Source: Shewanella sp. Isolate11
Lineage (GTDB): Bacteria; Pseudomonadota; Gammaproteobacteria; Enterobacterales; Shewanellaceae
Reading direction: 5' to 3'
NCBI RefSeq assembly: GCF_022398315.1
Contig: NZ_JAKEVF010000001.1
Location: 1,092,587 to 1,156,586, forward strand
Length of the DNA: 64,000 nucleotides
Each line of letters begins with the position of its first letter. Within the stretch, counting starts at the first letter, position 1. Below the pieces are notes generated by a model. That model was not told where the DNA came from and searched no databases. It saw nothing but the letters and a program-made list of their open reading frames with translations. Positions 35,652 to 45,600 of the stretch are shown here, piece after piece. The translations under genes and the position numbers were made by a program.

Positions 35652-36581
35652 CTATCTTAGGGCTCCAATCTGTTGGTTCAATGGCCTGGCGGCGCTGATC
35701 ACTTTAGGTTGTGCGTTGAGCTGGGTCATCATGCTGATAAATTGCTGTTGTTGCTGCTGCTGTGTTGCCAACCAGTTATTGTAACTTTGGCGATTAAGGA
35801 GTAACTCACTGTTGCCATCTTTCACCGGTAATTGAAATTGTGAGGGTAAAGCCAGTTCTCCTTGTCTTAAGGGGTCTGAAATTAAAAAGGCGCCTATATC
35901 GCAGTGGCGCTTGAGTTCGCTTAATGGTGCAAGACATTGAGGGGTAAAATTTGCCCCATCACTGATGATCCAGATAAGTGAACCGGGTTTGGCAATACGT
36001 CTCAGTCGTTGACAGGCTCGCAGCAGATGCTCTGGTTCATTTTGAAATTGTTCGAGACCATCTAGCTGCTGTTGATGCAATTTTTGCACTGCCGAAATCA
36101 AGGCTAGCATGGCCGTTTGACGACTCCGAGGTTTAAGCTCAATATGTTGCTGTTCACTGGCTAATAGTGCCCCTAATCGGTCCCCATGACCAACAGCGCT
36201 CCAACCTAAAGTGGCGGCAAGGTGAGAGGCTTGCACCGCTTGTAACATCAAACTCGAACCAAAATACAGGCTATGACTTAAGTCCAGCAAGATCAAAACT
36301 GGACGTTCTCGCTCTTCGACAAACAGTTTGGTATGTGCCTTGCCAGTTCGAGCCGTAACACGCCAATCTATGGTGCGCACATCGTCACCACTTTGGTAAT
36401 GGCGCACTTCGGCAAACTCCATGCCTCTGCCTTTAATATTGCTGGCTCTATGACCCGCTAATGCGGCACGGGCTTTAGTGCGGCGCTCGGGCAGGGCGCG
36501 AGCAATATTCTGGCAGGCGAGCAGTTCTTTCTGATTGAGTGATACGCCATCGGCAAATAGCGGAAGTTCACTATTGGACAT
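35652..36581 (-). CDS. DUF58 family protein
   Basis: 309 residues with the hallmark DUF58 segment RGMEFAEVRHYQSGDDVRTI followed by DWRVTARTGKAHTKLFVEER. The fold is VWA-like with a MIDAS-type LLDLSHSLYFG. No membrane segment is seen. In MoxR operons this protein is thought to act with the AAA+ ATPase; its start codon overlaps the moxR stop by one base. Confidence 0.92.
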   Translation of the reverse strand: MSNSELPLFADGVSLNQKELLACQNIARALPERRTKARAALAGHRASNIKGRGMEFAEVRHYQSGDDVRTIDWRVTARTGKAHTKLFVEERERPVLILLDLSHSLYFGSSLMLQAVQASHLAATLGWSAVGHGDRLGALLASEQQHIELKPRSRQTAMLALISAVQKLHQQQLDGLEQFQNEPEHLLRACQRLRRIAKPGSLIWIISDGANFTPQCLAPLSELKRHCDIGAFLISDPLRQGELALPSQFQLPVKDGNSELLLNRQSYNNWLATQQQQQQQFISMMTQLNAQPKVISAARPLNQQIGALR

Positions 36582-37537
36582 TAAGGCACCGCAACTTGGC
36601 TAAGTATATGACTGATCACCGTGTCGGCATCGACACCTTCGGCCTGAGCCTGATAGCTAAGTAATAGGCGATGACGCAAGACATTAGGCACGACTGCTTG
36701 AATATCTTCTGGCGACACAAAGTCGCGTTCCATTAACCATGCTCGGGCGCGAGCGCAGCGCTCAATAGAGATGGTCGCCCGTGGACTGACACCATATTCG
36801 AGCCAGTTGGCTAAGGTATCGTTATAACGCTGTGGCTGACGAGTGGCCATAACAATATTGACGATATATTGCTCCAAAGGCTCGGCAAGATAGATGTCTA
36901 ACGCTTCGGATCTGGCGGCAAAGACTTCGGCCTCTGCTATCGGCGAGACTTTAGGTAAGCTTTGAGTCTTGGCTTCATTGCGTGACAAACGCATGATTTC
37001 AAATTCGGTTTCCGCACTGGGATAATCCAAGTTTAGGTGCATTAAGAAACGGTCTAACTGCGCTTCTGGTAGGGGATAGGTGCCCTCATTTTCAAGTGGG
37101 TTCTGTGTTGCCATCACCAAAAACAGTTTTGGTAGCTTATAGCTATGTTTGCCCACAGTGACTTGGCCTTCTGCCATGGCTTCTAGCAGCGCCGACTGCA
37201 CTTTGGCTGGAGCGCGGTTAATCTCATCGGCCAAGATTAAGTTATGGAAAATTGGACCTGCCTCAAACTCGAAAGTCGCAGTTTGTGCGCGGTAGATGTC
37301 GGTACCGGTTAAATCTGCAGGAAGCAGATCCGGAGTAAATTGAATACGGTGAAAGTCACCTTCGACGCCATCACTAAGCGCTTTCACTGCACGGGTTTTG
37401 GCAAGACCTGGAGGTCCCTCAACTAATAAGTGACCATCGGCAATCAAGGCTATTAATAAGTTTTCTGTGAGAGTGGGCTGACCAAGGATAACTTTGTTTA
37501 GGTAATCACGTAATGCATGAAATCGGCTTAAGGGCAT
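36581..37537 (-). CDS. moxR: MoxR-family AAA+ ATPase
   Basis: 318 residues. Walker A GPPGLAKTRAV, Walker B LILADEINRAPAKVQ, sensor 1 MATQNPLENEGTYPLPEAQL and the lid region VSPRATISIERCARARAW are all intact. MoxR ATPases act as chaperones that mature partner complexes together with VWA proteins. First gene of the six-gene operon moxR, DUF58, DUF4381, batA, batB/C, batD, in which every junction overlaps or abuts. Confidence 0.93.
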   Translation of the reverse strand: MPLSRFHALRDYLNKVILGQPTLTENLLIALIADGHLLVEGPPGLAKTRAVKALSDGVEGDFHRIQFTPDLLPADLTGTDIYRAQTATFEFEAGPIFHNLILADEINRAPAKVQSALLEAMAEGQVTVGKHSYKLPKLFLVMATQNPLENEGTYPLPEAQLDRFLMHLNLDYPSAETEFEIMRLSRNEAKTQSLPKVSPIAEAEVFAARSEALDIYLAEPLEQYIVNIVMATRQPQRYNDTLANWLEYGVSPRATISIERCARARAWLMERDFVSPEDIQAVVPNVLRHRLLLSYQAQAEGVDADTVISHILSQVAVP

Positions 37538-37830
37538 GTTGCTACTCTGTTTTATTAATAGTGTGCTGTAGACAGCAGCTTATGTAAAAAAATTCAGTCA
37601 AGTTTGAGTTCATCAGGTTTTTATCGCTGTAAACCGCCTGAGAACGGGACTTGGTCTATCGCTAAATAGGCGATTAACGTTAGCATGACTGATCAGGGAT
37701 TTAAACTGCTCCAGCGAGTGAAATAGCGTTTATTAATCAATATTAATTAATCCTAAACAGATTATTTAAGATTAAAAACTAAACGGGTGTTTAAAATTGT
37801 AAAATAAGAAGTTAGAATCAGATCACACTT

Positions 37831-37847
37831 TAATGGTCTGACCTGTT
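37831..37847. promoter_or_regulatory. FadR-like operator upstream of fadI
   Basis: TTAATGGTCTGACCTGTT matches the FadR consensus AACTGGTCnGACCwGTT well, with TGGTCTGACC intact. It sits about 85 bp before fadI. The rest of the 393-bp divergent gap between moxR and fadI is AT-rich and shows nothing else I can support firmly. Confidence 0.7.
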
Positions 37848-37930
37848 GTGGGTTTAGTATAACAACAACGTAGGGAAACAATGATTACACCATTTTCACT
37901 TTGGTGAGTTGGGTAACGTAAGGGGAAAAG

Positions 37931-39241
37931 ATGGGTGATTTACAGCAAGTAACCAATGCAAAAGGCGATCGTATTGCGATTGTAGCGGGGCTGCGAACCC
38001 CTTTTGCTAAACAAGCGACTGCATTTCACGGTGTGTCGGCGCTGGATATGGGGAAGATGGTGGTCAATGAGTTATTGGCTCGTTCTGAACTCGACCCCAA
38101 AGAGATTGAGCAGTTAGTGTATGGCCAAGTTGTACAGATGCCTGCTGCGCCCAATATTGCTCGCGAAATTGTGCTTGGTACCGGCATGAATGTCGCGACC
38201 GATGCTTACAGTGTTACTCGTGCCTGTGCTACCAGTTTTCAATCTACCGTTAATGTGGCCGAATCGATTATGGCGGGCAATATCGATATTGGTATTGCTG
38301 GCGGTGCCGACTCTTCTTCTGTTTTACCTATCGGTGTATCAAAAAAGCTTGCACATGCTTTAGTTGACCTTAACAAAGCCCGAAGTTTTGGGCAAAAGTT
38401 GGCGATTATTAAAAGACTAGGGCTGAAAGACTTGCTACCAGTGCCTCCAGCGGTTGCTGAGTATTCAACTGGTTTGTCTATGGGGCAAACCGCCGAGCAA
38501 ATGGCAAAAACTTACAATATTAGCCGAGCAGATCAGGATGCCTTAGCCCATCGTTCTCACACATTGGCCAGTCAAACTTGGGATGCTGGATATCTGCATC
38601 ATGAGGTGATGACTGCTCATGTTCCGCCTTATAAATCATTTATCGAAAAAGATAACAATATTCGTGCTAACTCTTCGCTTGAGTCTTACGCCAAATTGCG
38701 CCCAGCATTTGATCGTAAACATGGCTCTGTGACAGCGGCAAACAGTACGCCGCTGACCGATGGTGCTTCTGCTGTATTGTTAATGAGTGAGAGCCGTGCC
38801 AAGGCTCTGGGTTACCAGCCAATTGGTTACATCAAGAGTTATGCGTTTACTGCAATTGATGTTTGGCAGGATATGCTGATGGGGCCTTCGTATGCGACGC
38901 CTCTAGCACTTCAGCGTGCAGGGATGGAGCTGGAAGATTTAACCTTGATTGAGATGCACGAAGCTTTTGCGGCGCAGACTTTGGCCAATATGCAGATGTT
39001 TGCCTCGAAGAAGTTTGCCGAAGAAAAATTGGGCCGTAGTCGCGCCATCGGCGAAATCGATATGAGTAAGTTTAATGTGCTTGGTGGTTCACTAGCCTAT
39101 GGTCATCCTTTTGCGGCGACGGGGACTCGATTAATTACTCAAGTGTGTCGTGAGCTTAAACGTCGTGGTGGCGGAACAGGCTTAGCAACGGCTTGTGCAG
39201 CAGGTGGTCTTGGCGCAGCAATGATTGTAGAAGTGGAGTGA
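37931..39241 (+). CDS. fadI: 3-ketoacyl-CoA thiolase FadI
   Basis: A 436-residue thiolase, beta subunit of the FadIJ fatty-acid oxidation complex. It cleaves 3-ketoacyl-CoA to acetyl-CoA and a shortened acyl-CoA. The nucleophile Cys is in [12 protein letters not shown], the active-site His in [11 protein letters not shown] and the second Cys in [28 protein letters not shown] is the family signature. Length equals that of E. coli FadI (436 aa). ATG follows AAGGGGAAAAG. fadJ starts 4 bp after the stop. Confidence 0.97.
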   Translation: MGDLQQVTNAKGDRIAIVAGLRTPFAKQATAFHGVSALDMGKMVVNELLARSELDPKEIEQLVYGQVVQMPAAPNIAREIVLGTGMNVATDAYSVTRACATSFQSTVNVAESIMAGNIDIGIAGGADSSSVLPIGVSKKLAHALVDLNKARSFGQKLAIIKRLGLKDLLPVPPAVAEYSTGLSMGQTAEQMAKTYNISRADQDALAHRSHTLASQTWDAGYLHHEVMTAHVPPYKSFIEKDNNIRANSSLESYAKLRPAFDRKHGSVTAANSTPLTDGASAVLLMSESRAKALGYQPIGYIKSYAFTAIDVWQDMLMGPSYATPLALQRAGMELEDLTLIEMHEAFAAQTLANMQMFASKKFAEEKLGRSRAIGEIDMSKFNVLGGSLAYGHPFAATGTRLITQVCRELKRRGGGTGLATACAAGGLGAAMIVEVE

Positions 39242-39245
39242 TCTC

Positions 39246-41372
39246 ATGGAAAAGAGTTTTAGTTTAAAGCGACTAGAAAATGGTATTGCGATCCTCACCA
39301 TGGATGTTCCGGGTGAGACAATGAACACCTTGCGAGCCGAATTTGGTCCCGAAATATTTGAAGTTATCGCCGAGATCAAAGCCGATGCATCTATCCGAGG
39401 TTTGGTACTTATTTCGGGTAAGAAGGATTCATTTGTCGCTGGCGCCGACATTTCTATGTTGGCAGCTTGCCAAACAGCTGACGATGCCAAGCTGCTTTCA
39501 AAGCAGGGACATGAAGTTTTCTTCGCTATAGAGTCACTTAATATTCCTGTGGTTGCGGCAATTCATGGTGCTTGTTTAGGTGGCGGCTTAGAGCTGGCGC
39601 TGGCTTGTCATCAACGAGTGTGTAGCGACAGCCCTAAAACCATGATGGGCGTACCAGAAGTGCAGTTAGGTTTACTGCCTGGCGGTGGTGGCACTCAACG
39701 TTTACCGCGTTTGGTTGGCATTACGACAGCATTAGACATGATGCTAACGGGTAAACAGTTACGTCCTAAACAGGCGATAAAAATGGGGCTTGTTAATGAT
39801 GTAGTGCCAGAATCTATCTTGCTCCAAACTGCTATCGAAATGGCTCTGACGGGCAAGAAAGTTCAACCTAAACGCAAACTCTCGTTAGTTAATCGTTTAC
39901 TTGAAGGCACGCCTGTAGGACGTAACATCATTTTTGATCAAGCGTTAAAGCAAGTGAACCGTAAGACTCAAGGGAATTATCCTGCGCCAGCCAAGATCAT
40001 CGATTGTGTTCGCCAAGGGATGAGCAAAGGCATGGTTATGGGGTTAGAAGTGGAAGCTGGTCATTTTGGTGATTTAGTGATTTCGCCAGAATCAGCCGCA
40101 CTGCGTAGCATTTTCTTTGCTACAACCGAAATGAAGAAAGAGTCCGGAGCAGGCGAGGTTCAAGCTAAAGCTGTTAATAAAGTGATGGTATTAGGCGGTG
40201 GTTTGATGGGGGGCGGCATCGCATCGGTAACCACCACCAAAGCCAAAATTCCGGCAAGGGTTAAAGACATCAACGAAGCGGGTTTAAGCAACGCCTTATC
40301 CTACGCTTATAAATTGCTCGACAAAGGCGTCAAACGTCGTCATATGACACCTGCTGCGCGTGATAACTTAATGTCTCTGATGACAACGACAACTGAGTAT
40401 CAGGGTGTTAAAGATGCCGATATGGTGGTTGAAGCGGTATTTGAAGATTTAAATCTCAAGCATCAAATGGTGAAGGATGTTGAAAGAGAGTGTAATGAAC
40501 ACACTATTTTTGCGTCCAACACCTCATCGTTACCCATTTCGCAGATTGCTGCAGCTGCGTCACGTCCTGAGAATGTGATTGGCTTACATTACTTCTCGCC
40601 AGTGGAGAAAATGCCATTGGTAGAGGTGATTGCCCACAAACAAACTTCGGCGCAAACCATTGCTACCACGGTGGCATTTGCTCGTAAACAAGGTAAGACA
40701 CCCATTGTTGTTCAAGACGGCGCAGGTTTTTATGTCAACCGTATCTTAGCCTTGTATATGAACGAAGCGGCAAATTTACTGCTTGAAGGTCAAAGTGTGG
40801 AACATCTTGATAAAGCCTTGGTTAAGTTTGGTTTCCCTGTTGGGCCAATGACATTACTCGATGAAGTTGGTATCGATGTGGGAGCTAAGATCTCACCAAT
40901 CCTAGAGGGAGAACTTGGTGAGCGATTTAAAGCACCGGCCGCATTTGACAAGTTACTTGCTGATGATCGTAAAGGTCGTAAGAACGCTAAAGGTTTTTAT
41001 CAGTATGGCGCTAAGAGTAAGGCCAATAAGAAACGAGTAGACGAAAGCGTTTATGGCGTTTTAGGTGTCACTCCATCTGCGAAGGGCGATGAAAAGCAAT
41101 TGGCACAACGTTGTGTAGTGCAGATGCTTAATGAAGCCGTTCGTTGTTTAGAAGAGGGGATTATTGCTTCTGCTCGCGATGGTGATATTGGTGCCATATT
41201 CGGTATTGGTTTCCCTCCATTTTTGGGTGGACCATTCCGCTATATTGACACATTAGGCGCAGATAACTTGGTGGCTATGCTTAATCAATATGCTAGTGAG
41301 CATGGTGAGCGTTTTAAGCCCTGTGACAAATTACAGGAAATGGCGGCAACGGGTGCCTGCTTTCACGACTAA
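39246..41372 (+). CDS. fadJ: Fatty-acid oxidation complex subunit alpha FadJ
   Basis: A 708-residue multifunctional enzyme. The N-terminal enoyl-CoA hydratase/isomerase (about 1-190) has VAGADISMLAA and GLLPGGGGTQRLPRL. The 3-hydroxyacyl-CoA dehydrogenase (about 310-700) has the NAD motif VLGGGLMGGGIASV, the catalytic ASNTSSLPIS and GLHYFSPVEKMPLVEVI. The length is close to that of E. coli FadJ (714 aa). It is translated with fadI and ends at a strong terminator. Confidence 0.97.
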   Translation: MEKSFSLKRLENGIAILTMDVPGETMNTLRAEFGPEIFEVIAEIKADASIRGLVLISGKKDSFVAGADISMLAACQTADDAKLLSKQGHEVFFAIESLNIPVVAAIHGACLGGGLELALACHQRVCSDSPKTMMGVPEVQLGLLPGGGGTQRLPRLVGITTALDMMLTGKQLRPKQAIKMGLVNDVVPESILLQTAIEMALTGKKVQPKRKLSLVNRLLEGTPVGRNIIFDQALKQVNRKTQGNYPAPAKIIDCVRQGMSKGMVMGLEVEAGHFGDLVISPESAALRSIFFATTEMKKESGAGEVQAKAVNKVMVLGGGLMGGGIASVTTTKAKIPARVKDINEAGLSNALSYAYKLLDKGVKRRHMTPAARDNLMSLMTTTTEYQGVKDADMVVEAVFEDLNLKHQMVKDVERECNEHTIFASNTSSLPISQIAAAASRPENVIGLHYFSPVEKMPLVEVIAHKQTSAQTIATTVAFARKQGKTPIVVQDGAGFYVNRILALYMNEAANLLLEGQSVEHLDKALVKFGFPVGPMTLLDEVGIDVGAKISPILEGELGERFKAPAAFDKLLADDRKGRKNAKGFYQYGAKSKANKKRVDESVYGVLGVTPSAKGDEKQLAQRCVVQMLNEAVRCLEEGIIASARDGDIGAIFGIGFPPFLGGPFRYIDTLGADNLVAMLNQYASEHGERFKPCDKLQEMAATGACFHD

Positions 41373-41398
41373 CGGTTGAAACAATTGTTAGGTTATTA

Positions 41399-41426
41399 AA
41401 AATGCGACGAATAGGTCGCATTTTTT
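41399..41426 (+). terminator. Terminator after fadIJ
   Basis: A 10-bp stem AAAATGCGAC/GTCGCATTTT with a 6-base loop and a T-run. Confidence 0.92.
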
Positions 41427-41582
41427 GTTTTTAGAACCAATTTGTGCTCATTTTTTATTCGCATCTATCCTTGTTTTAAGTATGATGCTTAAGTTTTTCC
41501 TCAGGGGGAAGGCCTTGTATGGCGTCCTATGGATGGCTCTTAGTTGGCAGGAAAGCTTGTTATAGATGGTGAAGAGGTTTAA

Positions 41583-41783
41583 GTGGTTGTATTAATAGTG
41601 AGTATTCTTGTTCTTAGTAGTATCGTCATGGGGAATTTAGCATTTAGGTCTGGATTGGGGGTCAAGCGTTGGGCTGTATTAGGTTTGGTTATGGGACCTC
41701 TTAGCTATCCGCTATTTTCAACACATAGACGTTTTGCACTAAAGCGCGCCCAAGGTGATAACTGTATTCAATTGAGCCTCTAG
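41583..41783 (+). CDS. Small hydrophobic protein of unknown function
   Basis: 66 residues from a GTG at 41583 that follows GAAGAGG with good spacing. One or two hydrophobic segments are seen (VVLIVSILVLSSIVMG and WAVLGLVMGPLSYPLF), then a basic tail STHRRFALKRAQG. The second segment with its GP turn recalls small membrane proteins seen in Shewanella and Vibrio, but I cannot name a family. It lies alone between the fadJ terminator and a bidirectional terminator. Confidence 0.55.
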   Translation: MVVLIVSILVLSSIVMGNLAFRSGLGVKRWAVLGLVMGPLSYPLFSTHRRFALKRAQGDNCIQLSL

Positions 41784-41812
41784 CCTGCATTTATCAAATG
41801 AATTTAGACATT

Positions 41813-41840
41813 AAAAAAGGAGCATATATGCTCCTTTTTT
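41813..41840. terminator. Bidirectional terminator between the 66-aa and 39-aa genes
   Basis: A palindrome with arms AAAAAAGGAGCATA and TATGCTCCTTTTTT; T-runs on both strands. Confidence 0.93.
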
Positions 41841-41869
41841 AGTTTACTCGAGAGAATAAAATTTGTGGC

Positions 41870-41989
41870 TTAGTTCCACCAGCCTTTTGCTGGGATCACT
41901 TCTAGGTGTTCTAAACCAGCTGGTAATTTAGCTTTTTTGCGTTGTGGCTTGTGGTTAAGTCCAAGTACTTTTTTCAATGAATCAATCAT
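41870..41989 (-). CDS. 39-residue peptide paired with the repeat protein
   Basis: Translating the minus strand gives a 39-residue peptide. The start ATG has a strong AGGAG 7 bases upstream, and its start lies 17 bp after the stop of the repeat-protein gene, so the two should be cotranscribed. The N-terminal half is basic (SLKKVLGLNHKPQRKKAK) with no signal peptide. The C-terminal half reads LPAGLEHLEVIPAKGWWN; AGLEHLEVIP aligns with the repeat unit AGFPHVKFKP (A, G, H and P shared, hydrophobics conserved). Too short for routine gene callers. Function unknown. Confidence 0.65.
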   Translation of the reverse strand: MIDSLKKVLGLNHKPQRKKAKLPAGLEHLEVIPAKGWWN

Positions 41990-42006
41990 AATAATTCTCC
42001 TAAGAC

Positions 42007-42513
42007 TTAAGCAACTGCTGAGTTGATGAATTTAACATGAGGGAAACCAGCAACTTCCATTGGCTTGAACTTCACATGAGGGAAACCAGCAACTTCCATT
42101 GGCTTGAACTTCACATGAGGGAAACCAGCAACTTCCATCGGCTTAAACTTCACATGAGGGAAACCAGCAACTTCCATTGGCTTAAACTTCACATGAGGGA
42201 AACCAGCAACTTCCATTGGCTTAAACTTGACATGAGGGAAACCAGCAACTTCCATTGGCTTAAACTTGACATGAGGGAAACCAGCAACTTCCATTGGCTT
42301 AAACTTCACATGAGGGAATCCAGCAACTTCCATCGGCTTAAACTTCACATGGGGAAAACCTGCGAGTTCCATTTCCAATGGTTTGAATTTTACATGAGGA
42401 AAGCCAGCAGTTTGTTCAGACTTATTTTTTATTAGTATATCTTGGCTTTCATTTGCATGAGTAACATTGAACACTAGGGCGAACGCTGAAGCAGTAACTA
42501 GTCCTTTAATCAT
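42007..42513 (-). CDS. Secreted protein made of ten AGFPHVKF repeats
   Basis: 168 residues. Residues 1-20 form a signal peptide (LVTASAFALVFNVTHA, cleavage probably after THA). After a 15-residue spacer come ten copies of AGFPHVKF. Eight full units of AGFPHVKFKPMEV follow a slightly longer first unit (ending KPLEMEL), and the tenth ends in INSAVA. Each full unit has one His, one Met, one Glu, two Lys and one Pro, and no Cys. AGAGAGAAT precedes the ATG. It lies 149 bp downstream of the GGDEF-EAL gene. I do not recognise the family. Options are a multi-core peptide precursor, a metal- or haem-binding repeat protein, or a fibre-forming matrix protein. Confidence 0.85.
   Translation of the reverse strand: MIKGLVTASAFALVFNVTHANESQDILIKNKSEQTAGFPHVKFKPLEMELAGFPHVKFKPMEVAGFPHVKFKPMEVAGFPHVKFKPMEVAGFPHVKFKPMEVAGFPHVKFKPMEVAGFPHVKFKPMEVAGFPHVKFKPMEVAGFPHVKFKPMEVAGFPHVKFINSAVA
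42037..42420. repeat. 39-bp tandem repeat array inside the repeat-protein gene
   Basis: About ten units of 39 bp. Internal units differ at only a few, mostly silent, positions (for example CATTGG/CATCGG and CTTCAC/CTTGAC); the units at the N-terminal end of the gene are more diverged. The period is a multiple of three, so copy-number change keeps the frame. Because of this the + strand is also open, but only as a shadow. Confidence 0.95.
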
Positions 42514-42661
42514 TGTCTTAATTCTCTCTGAGTTAGTAATTATCTAGCCAACCAACACTTTGTTGACACTTGAGATAAGTTAAGCAACTGCTATGCCAAT
42601 GTTTTTTATTTTTTGCAAAAAAGTAGATTTATTGTTTTTTATGTCGGGTTTATTTATCCTG

Positions 42662-45600
42662 TTATTTAGCCTTTTTCAAAGAGTGGGCAGGGATGAAATC
42701 TTGCTTTAGCAGCAAAGAGAAGTCCTGTTCACATACCGCTTTGCTGTATATAAATCCTTGTATTTCCTCGCATTTAAGTGCCTTTAATATGCTAAGTTGT
42801 GAAGCATCTTCGACACCTTCACCTACCACGGATAGCCCCATATTGTGAGCAATAGTAATAATGGAATCGACCATTTTTAAATCACGGTCAGATTTGTCGA
42901 TATCATCAACAAAAGCCTTATCAATCTTTAACGTATCGATTGGAAAACGTTTTAAGTATGAAAGAGAGGAGTAACCAGTACCGAAATCATCTAATGCGAG
43001 GCTAACTCCCATTTTTGATAGCTGCATCATGACTTTAATAGCCTTTTCCGGCTGTTTTATGACGGTACCTTCAGTGATTTCTAGCTCTAAATTAGCTGCA
43101 GGTAACTGAGTTAGACGTAAAATTGACGCTATTCGCTGCTCAAGATCGGGTAGAGCAAATTGGAGTGACGATAAATTGACGGCTACTCGTCCATTGAATA
43201 AACCTTGTTGTCGCCAATTTTGAGCAGCGAAACAGGCTTTACGTAATACCACCTCACCAATTTCAACGATAAGACCATTTTCTTCGGCCAGTGGGATGAA
43301 TTCACCAGGAGAAATCAGGCCATGTTCGGGATGATTTAAGCGGACTAAGGCTTCCATACCGGCCATTTTGCCAGTTTTCAAATCAATTTTAGGTTGATAG
43401 TGAACTTCAAACCTATCGTCGCGTAGCCCTTCGCGAATCAGGTTCTCAACTTCTAATTGACGGATGGCGTTTTTATTAAGTGATTCAGAATAGAATTGAT
43501 AACGATTACCGCCTGCGGATTTGGCATGATACATGGCGATATCTGCTTTTCGGAGTAATGCCTGCTCGTTTTGATCATCTTCTGGATAGAGAACGATACC
43601 AATACTCACCCCGACAACAACACGGTCATTGGTTAACTCAAAGGGTTGGCTGAATGCATCGACAACATTATTAGCGATTACGGCACTAGAGCCTATGTCT
43701 GGGTTGTTATCAATCAAAATAGCAAATTCATCACCACCCAATCGATAGATGGTGGTATGTGATGGTATGGTAGATTCGATTCTTCGCGACACTTTGATTA
43801 GTAGTTCATCACCCACTTGATGTCCGAGAGAGTCGTTAATCTTCTTGAAATTATCAAGGTCGAGCACCATTAAGGTATGGTGAATATCTTTTTTAACTAA
43901 GTTACCAAGGGTTACCATTAAACTCGAACGGTTGGGTAAGTTGGTGAGTAGATCGTTGTTGGTTAACTTACGCAGTTCTTCTTCTTGTCGCTTACGTCTG
44001 GAGATATCTGAGAAAACGCCAACATAATGGGTTAATACTCCTTGCTCATCGTAAATGGCATCAATGGTTAATTCCATTAAAAAGCTGGAGCCATCGCCCT
44101 TAGACGCTTCGACTTCATCGCTCCAACTACCTTGTTGCTGGAGAATTGTACGGATTTGTTGTGAATAACTGGGCGGGTAAAGACTAAATTTTAAGATATT
44201 ACCGATAAATTCGTCACGATTCATGATAGATAAATCACAACAGGCGGTGTTGACTTCGACAAAGTGAAATTGGTTATCTAAGATGAACATGCCTTCAGAA
44301 ATATTCTCAATTGCACGTTCAAACAATCTAAGCTGTTCTTCGGCCTGTTTGAAATTACTAATATTTTTGATGGTACCTGTCATACGTAGGGCTTTATCGT
44401 TTTCATCTCTTTCTACGATTTTAGCTCTATCTAGAATCCACACCCATTGATCATCCTTACCTTTAACTCGATATGCTGCTTCAAAGTGATCGGTAACGCC
44501 ATAAAAATGATTATTAAGAGCCGTATTAACTCGCTCTTGATCCATTGGGTGGATATTACTTTCTTCTCCGCTTTCACCTGATCGCTGACCATCGCGTGGA
44601 AATTCTAATGAACCCCAAATGTTGGAGCGATATATTTGTCCAGTTTCGATATCCCAGTCCCACATTTCATCGCCGCTACCCCAAAGTGAAAGCTTCAGAC
44701 GCTCTTCTGACTTCGCGATTTGACGTTGAACTTCTTGTCGACGCAAAAAGGCCTTAATCATGATGGCACTTATGACAATAACAATTGATAAATATACCAA
44801 TTTAGCGCTTAGTGATAACCACCAAGGTGGGGTGATTTCAATATCTATACTTTTTGTCGGACCGGGTTTGTTGGTTAAAGGATCGATTGCATGAACTTTG
44901 AAGGTGTACTCACCAGGAGATAAGTTTGTATACGTTGCTGAATCATTTCCTTTAGATCCAATCCATGTATCAGAAAGACCTTGCATCTGGTAAGAGTATT
45001 CAAGGCTAGAGTCTAAGTTACCTGGAGTGACAAACTTGAGTGTAAAGGGGTAATCAGAATATCTTAAATATAGTTTATTTGAGAATGATAACCCTTTATT
45101 TAGTGTTTGGCTGCCTACTTCTTGAGGAACATTAAATATTAGTATTTCATCGAGAAAAGTTGCTGGGAGAGGTGATGATTTTATTTTATCAGTGATTTTT
45201 TTTACTGATAATTTGGTGACACCTTCAAATCCACCAATGTAAAACATATCATCTATTCTTACAATTGATTGAGTATTGTATTCAGATTGACTTCCGTAGT
45301 TTGATGAAAATGTTGTTGAGCTTCTATCTTTGCTTATAAATATGATTTCAGAATTAGATGCTGCAATTATACTGTCTTCGAATGTTCCAATAGAGTATAT
45401 AGGCTTGTTTGTTGATATTAATTGTGTTACCTCATCGTTTTTAATGTTGTAACTTAACAATGAGCTTCTGGTTCCAAAAAGTATTTCACCATTTTTATAA
45501 TGTAGGTTTGTTACTAAGTCATCCTTAAATATATGACGAACTTGGTTTTCATAAATGTGAAACAAGCCTCCTTGACTAGCAACCATGATTTGATCTTCAT

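Noticed and set aside
42037..42420. CRISPR array
   Set aside because: Units are directly adjacent with no unique spacers, they encode protein, and no cas genes are near.
42037..42435. Plus-strand open frame of 132 codons across the repeat array
   Set aside because: It is the antisense shadow of the 39-bp repeats, which are a multiple of three and so stay open; it has no signal peptide or ribosome binding site, while the minus-strand frame has both.
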